Positions 22,932 through 32,001 are shown, counted from the stretch's first letter. The stretch is 45,898 nucleotides of DNA from an uncultured Bacteroidia bacterium (GCA_903918045.1 CAIXCY010000152.1:1-45898), one strand, 5' to 3'. Notes: generated by a model not told the origin, from the letters alone. Translations and numbers: made by a program.

Positions 22932-25076
22932 TTATTTCACCAAATTCATCTCCTTCACCAAATACCCGGCTCCGGCAAATTTATCGATAATAAAAAGTGC
23001 GTATCGAATATCGAGCGCAATATTTCGGCACTGATCGGGATCGTAAACCAGATCGCTCATCGTCCCTTCCCAGCACCGGTCGAAATTTACACCGATAAGT
23101 TCTCCCTGCGCATTTAAGACGGGGCTTCCTGAATTTCCGCCTGTTGTATGATTGGAGGCACAGAAACCAACAGGAACTTCGCCCGACTGATTCACATACG
23201 GACCAAAATTTCTGGTGCGATATAGCTCCTTCAACCGTTCTGGGATTTTATAATCAGGGAAATCAAGCCTGTCCTTCTCCAGTATTCCGCTCAGGGTTGT
23301 AAAGCATTTATAGGTAACACCATCGGCTGGTTTGTATCCTTCAATCCGTCCATAGGCGACCCTTAAGGTAAGGTTGGCATCTGCCATCATCCTTTGACCG
23401 GAGTTCATTTCCATCAAGGCTAAAGTATATTTCTTCTGAAGCGCCCCGATCGAACTGGTTAAAGATCTGAAGTTTGGTTCAACATTGGTGAGGTGACCGA
23501 GGCGGATCATTTTATAGAGGCCGTAAACCGGGTCTTTTTCCAATTTTTTAATCGACCTCTGATCGAAAACATTTAACAGCTCTTTAATTCTAAGACTATC
23601 AGTCAGCAGTGATTTCCGGTAGGTTTTTTGAGCAAATTTTTCAGATCCGATCTCTGTAATTAGCTGGCTTAATTTTGCAGGGATATATTTTGAATCAACT
23701 TTTGCAACATAAAGTTTCATCAAGGCAGACCACACTTTTTCGTCAGTTGTCTGGTCATAATCTTTAAAATAAGTCACAAGATATTCTCTTAGCTTTTTCA
23801 GTTCCGCAGCCAATTTTTCGTGATCTGTAATGGATTTAATCGCGTCCAGTTTTGCGGCGAGGGCAAAGATATCGGAGCCATATTTGATGCATTCGGTATA
23901 ATAGTCATTTGCTGCCAGATATTGTTTGAACTCGCTATAAACCTTTTCAAAGTCTGAGGGAAGGCTCCCGAATTGCTCTTTCCGGTCAGAATTTGTGGTG
24001 GTCCATTTTTCAAAATCCAGCTCCCCTTTTTTCTTTAGATTAATGGCATCGAGCCGGTTTAAACCCTTTACTTCACCCTGCCATTTCTTCCATGCATTGG
24101 CTGCTGAAACATACTTACTTGCATATTGAATTCGGATCTTAGGATCGGTTCTCATTTGTTGAGCCCAGATATCCAGCTTCACAGTCCGGATGGCCACCTT
24201 TGCCGGATCACTTTGATTCATTATCAGGTTAACAGCCTGTGAGGGAAGATATCGCTGGGTCGTTCCCGGGTAACCGAAAATCATTGTGAAATCGCCCTCT
24301 TTTAGTCCTTTAATGTTAATCGCGAAAGATTTTTTAGGATGATAGGGGATGTTATTTGGGGAAAAGGCTGCCGGTTTGTTATCCTTTCCGGCGTAAATCC
24401 GGAACAGCGAAAAGTCTCCCGTATGCCGGGGCCACATCCAGTTATCGGTATCTCCACCAAATTTTCCGATCGAAACAGGAGGGGCGCCCACTAAACGAAC
24501 ATCTTTGAATACTTCATAAACATAGATAAAATACTGATTTCCGTTGAACAGCGGTTTGATGTCTGCCGAATATCCGGTTCCTGCGAGGTATTCTTTTTTA
24601 ATCCGTTCAAGGTTTTGGGTGGTTGTATCCAATTTTGAAACCTTTCCCGAATTGTCCATCAACTTTGTGGCCATTTGACTGGTAATATCCTCCATTTTAA
24701 CTAAAAACCGCACGGTTAATCCCGGATTTGTTAATTCTTCCGATCTGTTCATAGCCCAGAAACCATTTGTAAGGTAGTCGTTTCCGACTGAACTGTGCTT
24801 CTGGATCTGGTCAAACCCACAGTGGTGATTGGTTATCAGGAGACCATCTTCCGAAATCACCTCGCCTGTACAACCTGATCCAAAGAGGACAACGGCATCT
24901 TTCAAACTGGCATGGTTGACACTGTAAATATCCTCGGCCGAGAGTTTGAATCCCATTTGAGACATCTCTTCGATATTGTATTTCTGAAGCAGTGTTGGAA
25001 TCCACATCCCTTCTTTGGCGAACAAAAGGGTTGTCGCAAAAATGAAAAGGATACTAAAGCAAAGTGAGCGTAACAT
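22932..25076 (-). CDS. dpp11: S46-family dipeptidyl peptidase, DPP11-like (Asp/Glu-specific)
   Basis: Exported serine exopeptidase of 714 residues that removes dipeptides from oligopeptides in the periplasm. A signal peptide (first 20 residues) precedes a chymotrypsin-like double barrel with a helical insert. The triad is His85 (ITNHHCGF), Asp221 (RHTGDFSLFRIY) and Ser649 (GGNSGSP). These keep a constant offset from Porphyromonas DPP11 numbering as I recall it (85, 227, 655). By the same offset the specificity residue (Gly673 in DPP7, Arg673 in DPP11) is Arg667 here (NFDRCWEG), so cleavage after Asp or Glu is predicted. Single gene; no -7 box is clear in the 219-bp spacer upstream. Confidence 0.9.
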   Translation of the reverse strand: MLRSLCFSILFIFATTLLFAKEGMWIPTLLQKYNIEEMSQMGFKLSAEDIYSVNHASLKDAVVLFGSGCTGEVISEDGLLITNHHCGFDQIQKHSSVGNDYLTNGFWAMNRSEELTNPGLTVRFLVKMEDITSQMATKLMDNSGKVSKLDTTTQNLERIKKEYLAGTGYSADIKPLFNGNQYFIYVYEVFKDVRLVGAPPVSIGKFGGDTDNWMWPRHTGDFSLFRIYAGKDNKPAAFSPNNIPYHPKKSFAINIKGLKEGDFTMIFGYPGTTQRYLPSQAVNLIMNQSDPAKVAIRTVKLDIWAQQMRTDPKIRIQYASKYVSAANAWKKWQGEVKGLNRLDAINLKKKGELDFEKWTTTNSDRKEQFGSLPSDFEKVYSEFKQYLAANDYYTECIKYGSDIFALAAKLDAIKSITDHEKLAAELKKLREYLVTYFKDYDQTTDEKVWSALMKLYVAKVDSKYIPAKLSQLITEIGSEKFAQKTYRKSLLTDSLRIKELLNVFDQRSIKKLEKDPVYGLYKMIRLGHLTNVEPNFRSLTSSIGALQKKYTLALMEMNSGQRMMADANLTLRVAYGRIEGYKPADGVTYKCFTTLSGILEKDRLDFPDYKIPERLKELYRTRNFGPYVNQSGEVPVGFCASNHTTGGNSGSPVLNAQGELIGVNFDRCWEGTMSDLVYDPDQCRNIALDIRYALFIIDKFAGAGYLVKEMNLVK

Positions 25077-25295
25077 ATTAATATATTGTTATTTGATTAG
25101 TTTTCATGTTTGATTTTGAATATTCTTATTGCTTGATAAATAAGGTAATAAGGTATGGCTTAGGGGATGATGAATAGCTACTAAAGTTTAAAAAATACAA
25201 ATAAGGTCTAATAAGTGTTACAGCAAAATCAAATAATTATAAATGCGACTTATTTTCATCACTTTATTTCCATTTGCACTTTGTAATTTTGCATT

Positions 25296-25865
25296 TTAAA
25301 ATTTATTTAGCTCTTCATAAAGCCGTTGCACGGGAAGTCCCATTACATTGAAATAGGAACCTTCTATTTTTGTAATCGCAATATAGCCAATCCATTCCTG
25401 AACACCATACGATCCCGCTTTATCGTAAGGCCTGTAGTTCTCCAAGTAAAAAGTGATCTCCTGATCCGATAGCTCCTTGAAATAGACATCCGTTGAGGCC
25501 GAAAATGTAACCTGCTTTTCCCTGGAAGTGAGACAAACGCCGGTCACAACAATATGCTTTTTACCCGATAACTGTCGCAACATTACCGCAGCATGTTCAA
25601 AATCATTTGGTTTTCCTAAAACGGTTCCATCTACCCAGACAATGGTGTCTGCGGTAATTACAAGCGCATCGTGACTCAGTTCTTCGGTAAATGGTTCGGC
25701 CTTGAGTTTGGCCAGGTAAACCGGAATTTCTTCCATAGGTAATCCTTCGGGAAACACCTCGTCAACTTCATGGATAACAACTTCGAAGGGGATGTTTAGT
25801 CCATCGAGTAGTTGGCGTCTCCGCGGAGACTTTGAAGCCAGTATTATTTTATAATCGGATAGCAT
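25296..25865 (-). CDS. maf: Maf-family nucleotide pyrophosphatase
   Basis: House-cleaning enzyme of 189 residues that hydrolyses dTTP/UTP or modified nucleotides. The N-terminal signature ASKSPRRRQLL and the ITADTIVWVDGTVLGKP motif with its catalytic Asp are intact, as is the PYDKAGSYGVQEWIG segment typical of the YhdE-type subgroup. Its ATG at 25865 shares one base with the stop codon of the preceding KdsC-like gene, so the two are translationally coupled. Third gene of the unit DUF2520 oxidoreductase - HAD phosphatase - maf, a linkage common in Bacteroidota. Confidence 0.94.
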   Translation of the reverse strand: MLSDYKIILASKSPRRRQLLDGLNIPFEVVIHEVDEVFPEGLPMEEIPVYLAKLKAEPFTEELSHDALVITADTIVWVDGTVLGKPNDFEHAAVMLRQLSGKKHIVVTGVCLTSREKQVTFSASTDVYFKELSDQEITFYLENYRPYDKAGSYGVQEWIGYIAITKIEGSYFNVMGLPVQRLYEELNKF

Positions 25866-26395
25866 TAAAACAGCTCCCAGTTCATTTTTTCACAATCAAT
25901 CCATTTCCCCTGTGACCGAAGTACCTGTTCGAGAACATCCCTAACACAACCCTGACCTCCGTCTTTATCGGAAATATAATGTGAGATTGCTTTTATCTCC
26001 TGAGCTGCATCCTTTGGGCAAACGGGAACACCAACGGCCCTCATTACCGGATAATCGGGCAGATCATCGCCCATGTACATCACCTCTTCTGATTTCAGGT
26101 TGTTTTTCTCCATAAAGTCGATCAGACAAGGCAATTTTTTTAATGATCCGGTGTATAAATCTTTGATTCCTATTTTTTCACATCGTTTTATGACGTCAAT
26201 AGTTTTTCCTCCTGTGATTACGCAAACCGGATAACCTATTCTGATCGCATACATCAGGGCAAATCCGTCTTTTAGATTTGATGTCCTGACAGTTTCGCCT
26301 TCCGGGGTAAGTGCCTGAGTGGCGGCAGATATAACCCCGTCAATATCAAATACAAATGCTTTGACTTTCGTCAGTTCTTCTTTGAAAAATCCCAT
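25865..26395 (-). CDS. kdsC: HAD-family phosphatase, KdsC-like
   Basis: Protein of 176 residues in the HAD IIIA subgroup of 3-deoxy-D-manno-octulosonate 8-phosphate phosphatases, acting in lipopolysaccharide Kdo synthesis. Motif I is VFDIDGVI (Asp17 and Asp19), motif II ITGG, motif III a Lys in GSLKK, and motif IV MGDDLPDYP. No cap domain is present, as expected for tetrameric KdsC proteins. The C-terminal GGQGCVRDVLE segment is also family-typical. It starts 6 bp after the DUF2520 gene and overlaps maf by one base. A phosphatase for a related sugar cannot be excluded. Confidence 0.88.
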   Translation of the reverse strand: MGFFKEELTKVKAFVFDIDGVISAATQALTPEGETVRTSNLKDGFALMYAIRIGYPVCVITGGKTIDVIKRCEKIGIKDLYTGSLKKLPCLIDFMEKNNLKSEEVMYMGDDLPDYPVMRAVGVPVCPKDAAQEIKAISHYISDKDGGQGCVRDVLEQVLRSQGKWIDCEKMNWELF

Positions 26396-26400
26396 TCTAA

Positions 26401-27165
26401 TTATAAATGTGTTTGAATTATACGTTGGCTGATCTGTTGATAAAGCGCCTTCAGATCAGGATAATCGGTGAGCATTGCAAGATGTTTGTCCATGACTACT
26501 TTATCATTCCGAATGGCAGGTCCTGTTTGTGAGGCAAGTGGACTTTGGGTAATTGCCTTGTTTGCTGTTTCCAGGATTAGCGGTTTGAGAATCCCGAAAT
26601 CGATCCCTTTTTGGTTAAGCAACTCCTGTCCAACTGAATAAAAGTGGTTCACAAAATTGCAAACAAAAACCGCAGCCAGGTGAATCTGTTGACGTTGGCT
26701 GGAATTAAGTTGTGTGACATTGCCGGAAATTGAATGAGCCAACTCGCTCAGGACTTCCAGATTTTTCGGCGTATTTGCTTCGATGTAAACCGGAACATTT
26801 TCAAAGTCAACATTTTTATCAATTGAGAACGTTTGAAAAGGGTAGAAAACACCATAGTTCTCACAATAAGGAGCAAGAATATCCATTGAAATGCTTCCGG
26901 CCGTATGCAGAACCAGCTTGTTTCCCCACTTAACTTCAGGTAAAAGTGAAGCAATTGCGTTATCCCTCACTGCAATAATATAAATATCAGTTTCCGAAGT
27001 AATTGAGTCTAAATTTGTCGTGAATCCGGTATTGAGTTTTGAGGCTAATCGGGCAGCATGATTTTCTGTTCGGGACCACACCTGCACAACCTGATGCCCG
27101 TTTTGAGTAAGGGCGATTCCAAGATGTGTGGCAACGTTACCTGCTCCAATCAAACAAATTCTCAT
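26401..27165 (-). CDS. Rossmann-fold/DUF2520 oxidoreductase-like protein
   Basis: Protein of 254 residues. The N-terminal NAD(P)-binding domain begins MRICLIGAGNVATHLGIALT, and the C-terminal domain (about 130-250) is DUF2520-like, resembling the helical dimerisation domain of pyrroline-5-carboxylate reductase relatives (LAAVFVCNFVNHFYSVGQEL). Substrate unknown. I choose the ATG at 27165. A TTG at 27186 would add seven residues but lies inside a perfect -7 box (TAATTTTG, 27191-27184). First gene of the unit with kdsC and maf; its coupling to them is widespread in the phylum, but no shared pathway is established. Confidence 0.88.
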   Translation of the reverse strand: MRICLIGAGNVATHLGIALTQNGHQVVQVWSRTENHAARLASKLNTGFTTNLDSITSETDIYIIAVRDNAIASLLPEVKWGNKLVLHTAGSISMDILAPYCENYGVFYPFQTFSIDKNVDFENVPVYIEANTPKNLEVLSELAHSISGNVTQLNSSQRQQIHLAAVFVCNFVNHFYSVGQELLNQKGIDFGILKPLILETANKAITQSPLASQTGPAIRNDKVVMDKHLAMLTDYPDLKALYQQISQRIIQTHL

Positions 27166-27183
27166 CTTCGCTAATATTTTTTG

Positions 27184-27191
27184 CAAAATTA
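27184..27191 (-). promoter_or_regulatory. -7 box of the DUF2520-kdsC-maf operon
   Basis: Minus-strand TAATTTTG matches TAnnTTTG. It lies about 19 bp before the ATG at 27165, so the leader is very short. It rules out the in-frame TTG at 27186 as the translation start. Confidence 0.55.
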
Positions 27192-27255
27192 TCTTTTAAT
27201 AGTTACAAAATTGAAACATCTGAAGAACATCATTCGAAGATTGGAAAAATAACCT

Positions 27256-27263
27256 TAAATTTG
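27256..27263 (+). promoter_or_regulatory. Possible -7 box of ppdK
   Basis: TAAATTTG matches TAnnTTTG and gives a leader of about 43 nt before the ATG at 27313. I see no good -33 element at the expected distance. Confidence 0.45.
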
Positions 27264-27312
27264 CTGCCCAAAATAACAATTTATTAACACTTCTAAATTA
27301 ATTACTTTAATT

Positions 27313-30021
27313 ATGACCAAGTACGTTTATACATTCGGAAATGGACAGGCTGAAGGCGGAGCAGGGATGAAGAATCTCCTCGGAGGGAAAGGTGCCAACC
27401 TCGCAGAGATGAACCTGATTGGCGTTCCGGTTCCTCCGGGATTCACAATTACCACTGAAGTTTGTACCGCTTTTGTTGAGAAAGGGCGAGACGCAGCTTT
27501 CGAAATGATCAAAAAGGAAGTACAGGATGCAGTGACACTTGTTGAGCAACTAACAAACACTAAATTTGGGTCAAAAGAAAACCCTTGTTTACTCTCTGTT
27601 CGTTCAGGGGCTCGCGCATCGATGCCAGGTATGATGGACACAATCCTTAACCTGGGATTGAATGACCTGGCTGTTGATGGAATTGCAAAAAAATCGGGCA
27701 ATGAGCGTTTTGCATGGGATTCATACCGCCGTTTTGTACAGATGTACGGAGATGTTGTATTAGGCTTAAAACCACATAGCAAAGAAGATATCGATCCTTT
27801 CGAAGAGATTATCGAGGGATTAAAAGAGGAGCGTGGTATTCACCAGGATACCGACTTTACAGTTGCTGACCTTAAATTATTGGTGCTTCGTTTTAAACAG
27901 GCTGTTTTGTTGAAAACCGGAAATGAATTTCCTTCCGATCCATGGGAACAATTATGGGGTTCTGTAGGCGCTGTTTTCGAAAGCTGGATGAACGACCGGG
28001 CAATCTACTACAGGAAACTGAATAATATTCCTGTTGAGTGGGGAACCGCTGTAAATGTTCAGGCGATGGTATTTGGAAACATGGGAAATAATTCGGCTAC
28101 CGGTGTTGCATTTACACGTGACGCATCGACAGGTGAAGATATTTTCAATGGTGAATACCTTATTAATGCACAGGGTGAAGACGTTGTTGCAGGTATCCGT
28201 ACTCCGCAGGAGATTACACTCGAAGGATCGCACCGTTGGGCGGCACTTCAGAATGTAAGCGAAGAAGAACGCGCCTCAAAATTCCCTTCACTCGAGGAGG
28301 CAATGCCGGTCGCTTATGCCGAATTGCTGGCGACTCAGCAAAAACTTGAAAATCACTATCACGATATGCAGGACATCGAGTTTACCATTCAGGATGGCAA
28401 ACTTTGGTTGTTGCAAACACGTAACGGTAAACGTACCGGTGCTGCAATGGTGAAAATGGCCGTTGATATGCTTGCCGAAGGTTTTATCGATGAGAAAACA
28501 GCTCTGATGCGTGTTGAACCAAATAAACTGGATGAATTACTTCACCCGGTATTCCATACTGAGGCACTTTTAACTGCTAAAGTTATTGCAAAAGGACTAC
28601 CTGCATCTCCGGGTGCAGCAACAGGGCAGATCGTTTTCTTTGCTGATGAGGCAGGGAAATATGAAAACTCTATCCTTGTCCGTATCGAAACATCTCCTGA
28701 GGATCTTGAAGGGATGGTTATCGCCAGAGGTATTTTGACCGCTCGTGGAGGGATGACCTCTCATGCTGCTGTCGTTGCCCGCGGAATGGGTAAATGCTGC
28801 GTTTCCGGAGCCGGATCAATGCGTATCGATTACAAAACCAGAACTTGTGAAGCCGGTGGCCTATCCTATAAAGAGGGTGACTGGATTTCATTAAACGGTT
28901 CAACAGGCGAGGTCTATGATGGTAAAGTAAAAACTCAGGAGGCTGAATTAAGCGCTGACTTTGCCAAATTGATGGATCTGTCCGATAAATTCTCCCGTAT
29001 GAAAGTTCGTACCAATGCCGACACACCTAAAGATGCTGCAATTGCACGTCAGTTTGGTGCCAAGGGTATTGGTCTTTGCCGTACAGAGCACATGTTTTTC
29101 GAAGGGGAACGGATCAAGGCGATGCGCGAAATGATCCTCTCATCTGATGAAAAGGGTCGTAAGCTGGCATTGGCTAAATTATTGCCCTACCAGCGTTCAG
29201 ACTTCGAAGGAATCTTTGAGGCGATGGCCGGTTATGGCGTTACTGTTCGTCTTTTGGATCCGCCATTGCACGAATTTGTTCCTCACCAACAAGCTACCCA
29301 AAAAGAACTTGCCGATGAGATGGGAATCTCAATCGACCAGATTCGTATCAAGGTTTCTGAACTTGAAGAGTTCAACCCAATGTTAGGGCACCGTGGTTGC
29401 CGTTTGGGAATCACCTATCCTGAGATCACCGAGATGCAGGCACGTGCAATCATCGAAGCTGCGATGAACCTCAAAGCAAAAGGTGTTGACGCCCGTCCTG
29501 AAATCATGGTTCCATTGATTGGTACTGTTGCTGAGTTCAAGAATCAGGCTGATATCATCAATAAGACTGCAGAGGCTGTATTTGCTGAGCGTGGTGACAG
29601 GATTGACTATCTTGTTGGTACAATGATCGAAGTTCCCCGTGCTGCCCTGACTGCCGAAGGTATTGCCAAGGAAGCACAGTTCTTCTCCTTTGGAACCAAT
29701 GACCTTACTCAGATGACGATGGGATTCTCGCGTGATGACGCCGGTAAATTCTTACCTGCATACCTCGATAAGGGAATTCTTAAACAAGATCCTTTCCAGA
29801 TTTTGGATCAGCATGGTGTTGGTCTGTTGATCGAGATGGCCGTTGCGAAGGGTCGTTCAACCCGTCCTGACATCAAATTGGGAATTTGCGGCGAGCATGG
29901 CGGTGAGCCAAGTTCTGTTGAATTCTGCGATGGCGTTGGCCTTGACTATGTGAGCTGTTCTCCATTCAGGGTACCAATCGCGCGTTTAGCTGCTGCTCAG
30001 GCAAATCTGAAAAAACAATAA
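27313..30021 (+). CDS. ppdK: Pyruvate, phosphate dikinase
   Basis: Interconverts pyruvate, ATP and phosphate with phosphoenolpyruvate, AMP and pyrophosphate; in anaerobic Bacteroidota it serves pyrophosphate-linked glycolysis or gluconeogenesis. The 902 residues are of usual length. The N-terminal nucleotide-binding domain (KNLLGGKGANLAEM) is followed by the swivelling phosphohistidine domain with His484 in GGMTSHAAVVARGMG. The C-terminal TIM barrel has IGLCRTEHMFF, GHRGCRLG and the active-site Cys in GICGEHGGEP. Codon use is strongly biased toward a small set of codons compared with the neighbours, suggesting high expression. Single gene, closed by a strong terminator. Confidence 0.97.
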   Translation: MTKYVYTFGNGQAEGGAGMKNLLGGKGANLAEMNLIGVPVPPGFTITTEVCTAFVEKGRDAAFEMIKKEVQDAVTLVEQLTNTKFGSKENPCLLSVRSGARASMPGMMDTILNLGLNDLAVDGIAKKSGNERFAWDSYRRFVQMYGDVVLGLKPHSKEDIDPFEEIIEGLKEERGIHQDTDFTVADLKLLVLRFKQAVLLKTGNEFPSDPWEQLWGSVGAVFESWMNDRAIYYRKLNNIPVEWGTAVNVQAMVFGNMGNNSATGVAFTRDASTGEDIFNGEYLINAQGEDVVAGIRTPQEITLEGSHRWAALQNVSEEERASKFPSLEEAMPVAYAELLATQQKLENHYHDMQDIEFTIQDGKLWLLQTRNGKRTGAAMVKMAVDMLAEGFIDEKTALMRVEPNKLDELLHPVFHTEALLTAKVIAKGLPASPGAATGQIVFFADEAGKYENSILVRIETSPEDLEGMVIARGILTARGGMTSHAAVVARGMGKCCVSGAGSMRIDYKTRTCEAGGLSYKEGDWISLNGSTGEVYDGKVKTQEAELSADFAKLMDLSDKFSRMKVRTNADTPKDAAIARQFGAKGIGLCRTEHMFFEGERIKAMREMILSSDEKGRKLALAKLLPYQRSDFEGIFEAMAGYGVTVRLLDPPLHEFVPHQQATQKELADEMGISIDQIRIKVSELEEFNPMLGHRGCRLGITYPEITEMQARAIIEAAMNLKAKGVDARPEIMVPLIGTVAEFKNQADIINKTAEAVFAERGDRIDYLVGTMIEVPRAALTAEGIAKEAQFFSFGTNDLTQMTMGFSRDDAGKFLPAYLDKGILKQDPFQILDQHGVGLLIEMAVAKGRSTRPDIKLGICGEHGGEPSSVEFCDGVGLDYVSCSPFRVPIARLAAAQANLKKQ

Positions 30022-30040
30022 GTTCATTCGGACTATAGAT

Positions 30041-30069
30041 AAAAAAGGCGCTGAGAGGCGCCTTTTTTT
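30041..30069. terminator. Intrinsic terminator of ppdK
   Basis: AAAAAAGGCGC (30041-30051) pairs with GCGCCTTTTTT (30058-30068) over a 6-nt loop, with a run of T following. It lies 20 bp after the stop. Confidence 0.9.
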
Positions 30070-30103
30070 GTATCCATCTGTTAAATTGCCAATACGAGGA
30101 GGT

Positions 30104-30240
30104 AAAACCACCGAGGCTGGGAGAGCACGGAGAAAAATTAACACGGAGGCACGGATAGCACGGAGGAGCACGGAGTTATTTTTAAATTATTCTCCGTGAA
30201 TCTTAGTGTACTCAGTGCCTCCGTGGTGATTTTTTTTAAT
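30104..30240. repeat. Imperfect inverted repeat with multiple CACGGAG units
   Basis: ACCACCGAGGC at 30107-30117 pairs with GCCTCCGTGGT at 30217-30227 with one mismatch, and AGCACGGAGAA inside pairs with TTCTCCGTG further in. CACGGAG units repeat four times in the left arm. I know such CACGGAG elements as common intergenic repeats of this phylum and others. No coding potential. Confidence 0.65.
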
Positions 30241-30276
30241 ATATACCAATCTCAAATATACGAATAAGTCCCCATC

Positions 30277-30795
30277 CTACTGATTCTTCATCACCTTATT
30301 CCGCCCTTTTCGCTTGCGGATAGTCCTGTGCTTATATTCGTTCGATATGATGCTTATATTTCCATCTATCTCTAGTACTGCCAGGTCGACCTCCCTGATT
30401 TCGGCAACCCCATGTTCCCTCACCGCTTCCAAAATCTCTTCATGGGTGATCCGTGCCTTATCCATATTCGCCTTGTTGAGCTGCCCCTTGTAAATCAGGA
30501 GCATTTCGTTTCCCTGAACGTAATTTCCAAGCTTTGGAAAACGATAGAGGAGAAATTTAAACAGATAATTGATAATAAACAGGGTTGAGGCAGCCACTAA
30601 TCCTCCGGATAGTGAGGAGTCAGAGCCTACCATTGCATTTTGAACAGCATTGCTGATCAGCAAAATGAAAACCAGGTCGATAATCGAAAGCTGCGCAAGC
30701 TCCTTCTTTCCAAATAACCGGATCGCAACAATAATAAACAGGTAAACAGCAGAGCTGCTCAATGCTATTTTCAGATAACCTTCAACTAATTCCAT
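30277..30795 (-). CDS. YetF-like (DUF421) membrane protein
   Basis: Inner-membrane protein of 172 residues. Three N-terminal transmembrane helices (about 10-30, 38-58, 65-85) contain the family motif RLFGKKELAQLSIIDLVF. A cytoplasmic alpha/beta domain (about 95-165) follows, with LLIYKGQLNKANMDKARITH and VDLAVLEIDGNISII, and a basic tail. Function of the family is not well established. It is about 105 bp downstream of the VIT1-type gene on the same strand, with repeat-like sequence between them, so cotranscription is uncertain. Confidence 0.87.
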   Translation of the reverse strand: MELVEGYLKIALSSSAVYLFIIVAIRLFGKKELAQLSIIDLVFILLISNAVQNAMVGSDSSLSGGLVAASTLFIINYLFKFLLYRFPKLGNYVQGNEMLLIYKGQLNKANMDKARITHEEILEAVREHGVAEIREVDLAVLEIDGNISIISNEYKHRTIRKRKGRNKVMKNQ

Positions 30796-30837
30796 AATTC
30801 TTGCATTTCTTCATTATTCTTTACTGCTATCTGTCAC

Positions 30838-30898
30838 ATTCCCGTGCCCTCGTGTACTCGTGTCATCGTGTACTCTCCCTTTCTCACCCTCTCACCTT
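30838..30898. repeat. Pyrimidine-rich intergenic repeat-like tract
   Basis: The stretch with CTCGTGTACTCGTGTCATCGTG and CTCCCTTTCTCACCCTCTCACC is, on the opposite strand, a purine-rich tract like those at 34196-34260 and 9381-9420. No gene is seen. The similarity is by word content (GGTGAGAAAGGGAG-type units), not a full alignment. Confidence 0.45.
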
Positions 30899-30900
30899 CA

Positions 30901-32001
30901 CTATCCCAGAACAGAGGCTCCGATGAGCCTGCCAATTCCAAAGGTAATGGCTGCCGCAGCAAGTCCGAATATAACCTGTCTAAAACCCGAATGCCAGATG
31001 CTTTTCCCTGTAAACAAGGTAATTGAAGCGCCAATCAGAAATAATCCAAATCCGCTGAAAATTGAACTCAGGATGATTGCCCTGAAACCTCCTACAAAGA
31101 AAAAAGGGATAACAGGAATTACTGCACCTACTGCAAATAGGATGAAGGATGCCACTGCAGCCTCCATGGCAGAACCTTCAAGATCTTCCTTATTGATCCC
31201 AAGTTCCTCCTTGATTAAGACCTCATGAGCCAGTTCCTTATTCGAAATTATATCTTTCGCCATTTTCTGAGCCTGCTCTTCTGGAATCCCTTTAGACTGA
31301 TAGATCAGGGCTAGTTCCCACTGTTCACCTTCGGGGTTATTTTCCAACTCCTCCAGCTCCAGCTGCATCTGATTCTCATAGAGCTCCTTTGAACTTGTCA
31401 CTGAGATCCATTCTCCCAGAGCCATGGATAACGCTCCGGCAAGTAATCCGGCCAGACCGGTAAAGAGGATCGTACTCTGACCGCTTGCTGCCCCCGCAAT
31501 CCCCATGACGAGACTAAAATTTGAAACAAGCCCGTCATTTCCTCCGAGTACAGCAGCCCTGAGAGCATTCCCGCCGACGGAGCGGTGCCGCTTCTCAAAT
31601 CGTGCAAGGTAGTTGCCTGATACGCTGGGATGGTTTGCGGCGATGTTCTGAAGGATCGTTACATGAGCCGTATCCGATAGCGAACGATCTGCATTCACGT
31701 TTTTTCGTGAATTGATAACCGAAAGGGAGATGTTTTTCTCGGTATCCATCAGTACGCCAAGTATAAAATCATATCCCAATAGCTTCCCAATTTTATTCAG
31801 CACGCGCGCTCTTACCGATGGAGGTGGCATATTGGCCGGATCAAGATTGTTGATCTTCATAAATGCAGTGGCATGTCCCTTCTCGATCTCCGACATTTGC
31901 CTGAACACATTGACAATGTTGGGATCCTCTTCGTGCTCTGCCAGAATCTGATAAAGATAACTGGCATCAATTTCTGTTTGTATATTTTTAAAGTTGATCA
32001 T
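30901..32001 (-). CDS. Ferritin-like domain fused to a VIT1/CCC1-type metal transporter (MbfA-like)
   Basis: Inner-membrane protein of 366 residues. The N-terminal 140 residues resemble a rubrerythrin-like four-helix domain, with Glu/His residues placed to bind a di-metal site (QTEIDASYLYQILAEHEED, EIEKGHATAFM). The C-terminal part (about 145-366) is a VIT1/CCC1-type transporter with AAVLGGNDGLVSNFSLVMGI, ALGEWISVTSSKELYE and four to five transmembrane helices. This layout matches MbfA, which exports iron and manganese in rhizobia; iron or manganese export or detoxification is inferred here. The ATG at 32001 follows a perfect -7 box by about 50 bp. Confidence 0.9.
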   Translation of the reverse strand: MINFKNIQTEIDASYLYQILAEHEEDPNIVNVFRQMSEIEKGHATAFMKINNLDPANMPPPSVRARVLNKIGKLLGYDFILGVLMDTEKNISLSVINSRKNVNADRSLSDTAHVTILQNIAANHPSVSGNYLARFEKRHRSVGGNALRAAVLGGNDGLVSNFSLVMGIAGAASGQSTILFTGLAGLLAGALSMALGEWISVTSSKELYENQMQLELEELENNPEGEQWELALIYQSKGIPEEQAQKMAKDIISNKELAHEVLIKEELGINKEDLEGSAMEAAVASFILFAVGAVIPVIPFFFVGGFRAIILSSIFSGFGLFLIGASITLFTGKSIWHSGFRQVIFGLAAAAITFGIGRLIGASVLG

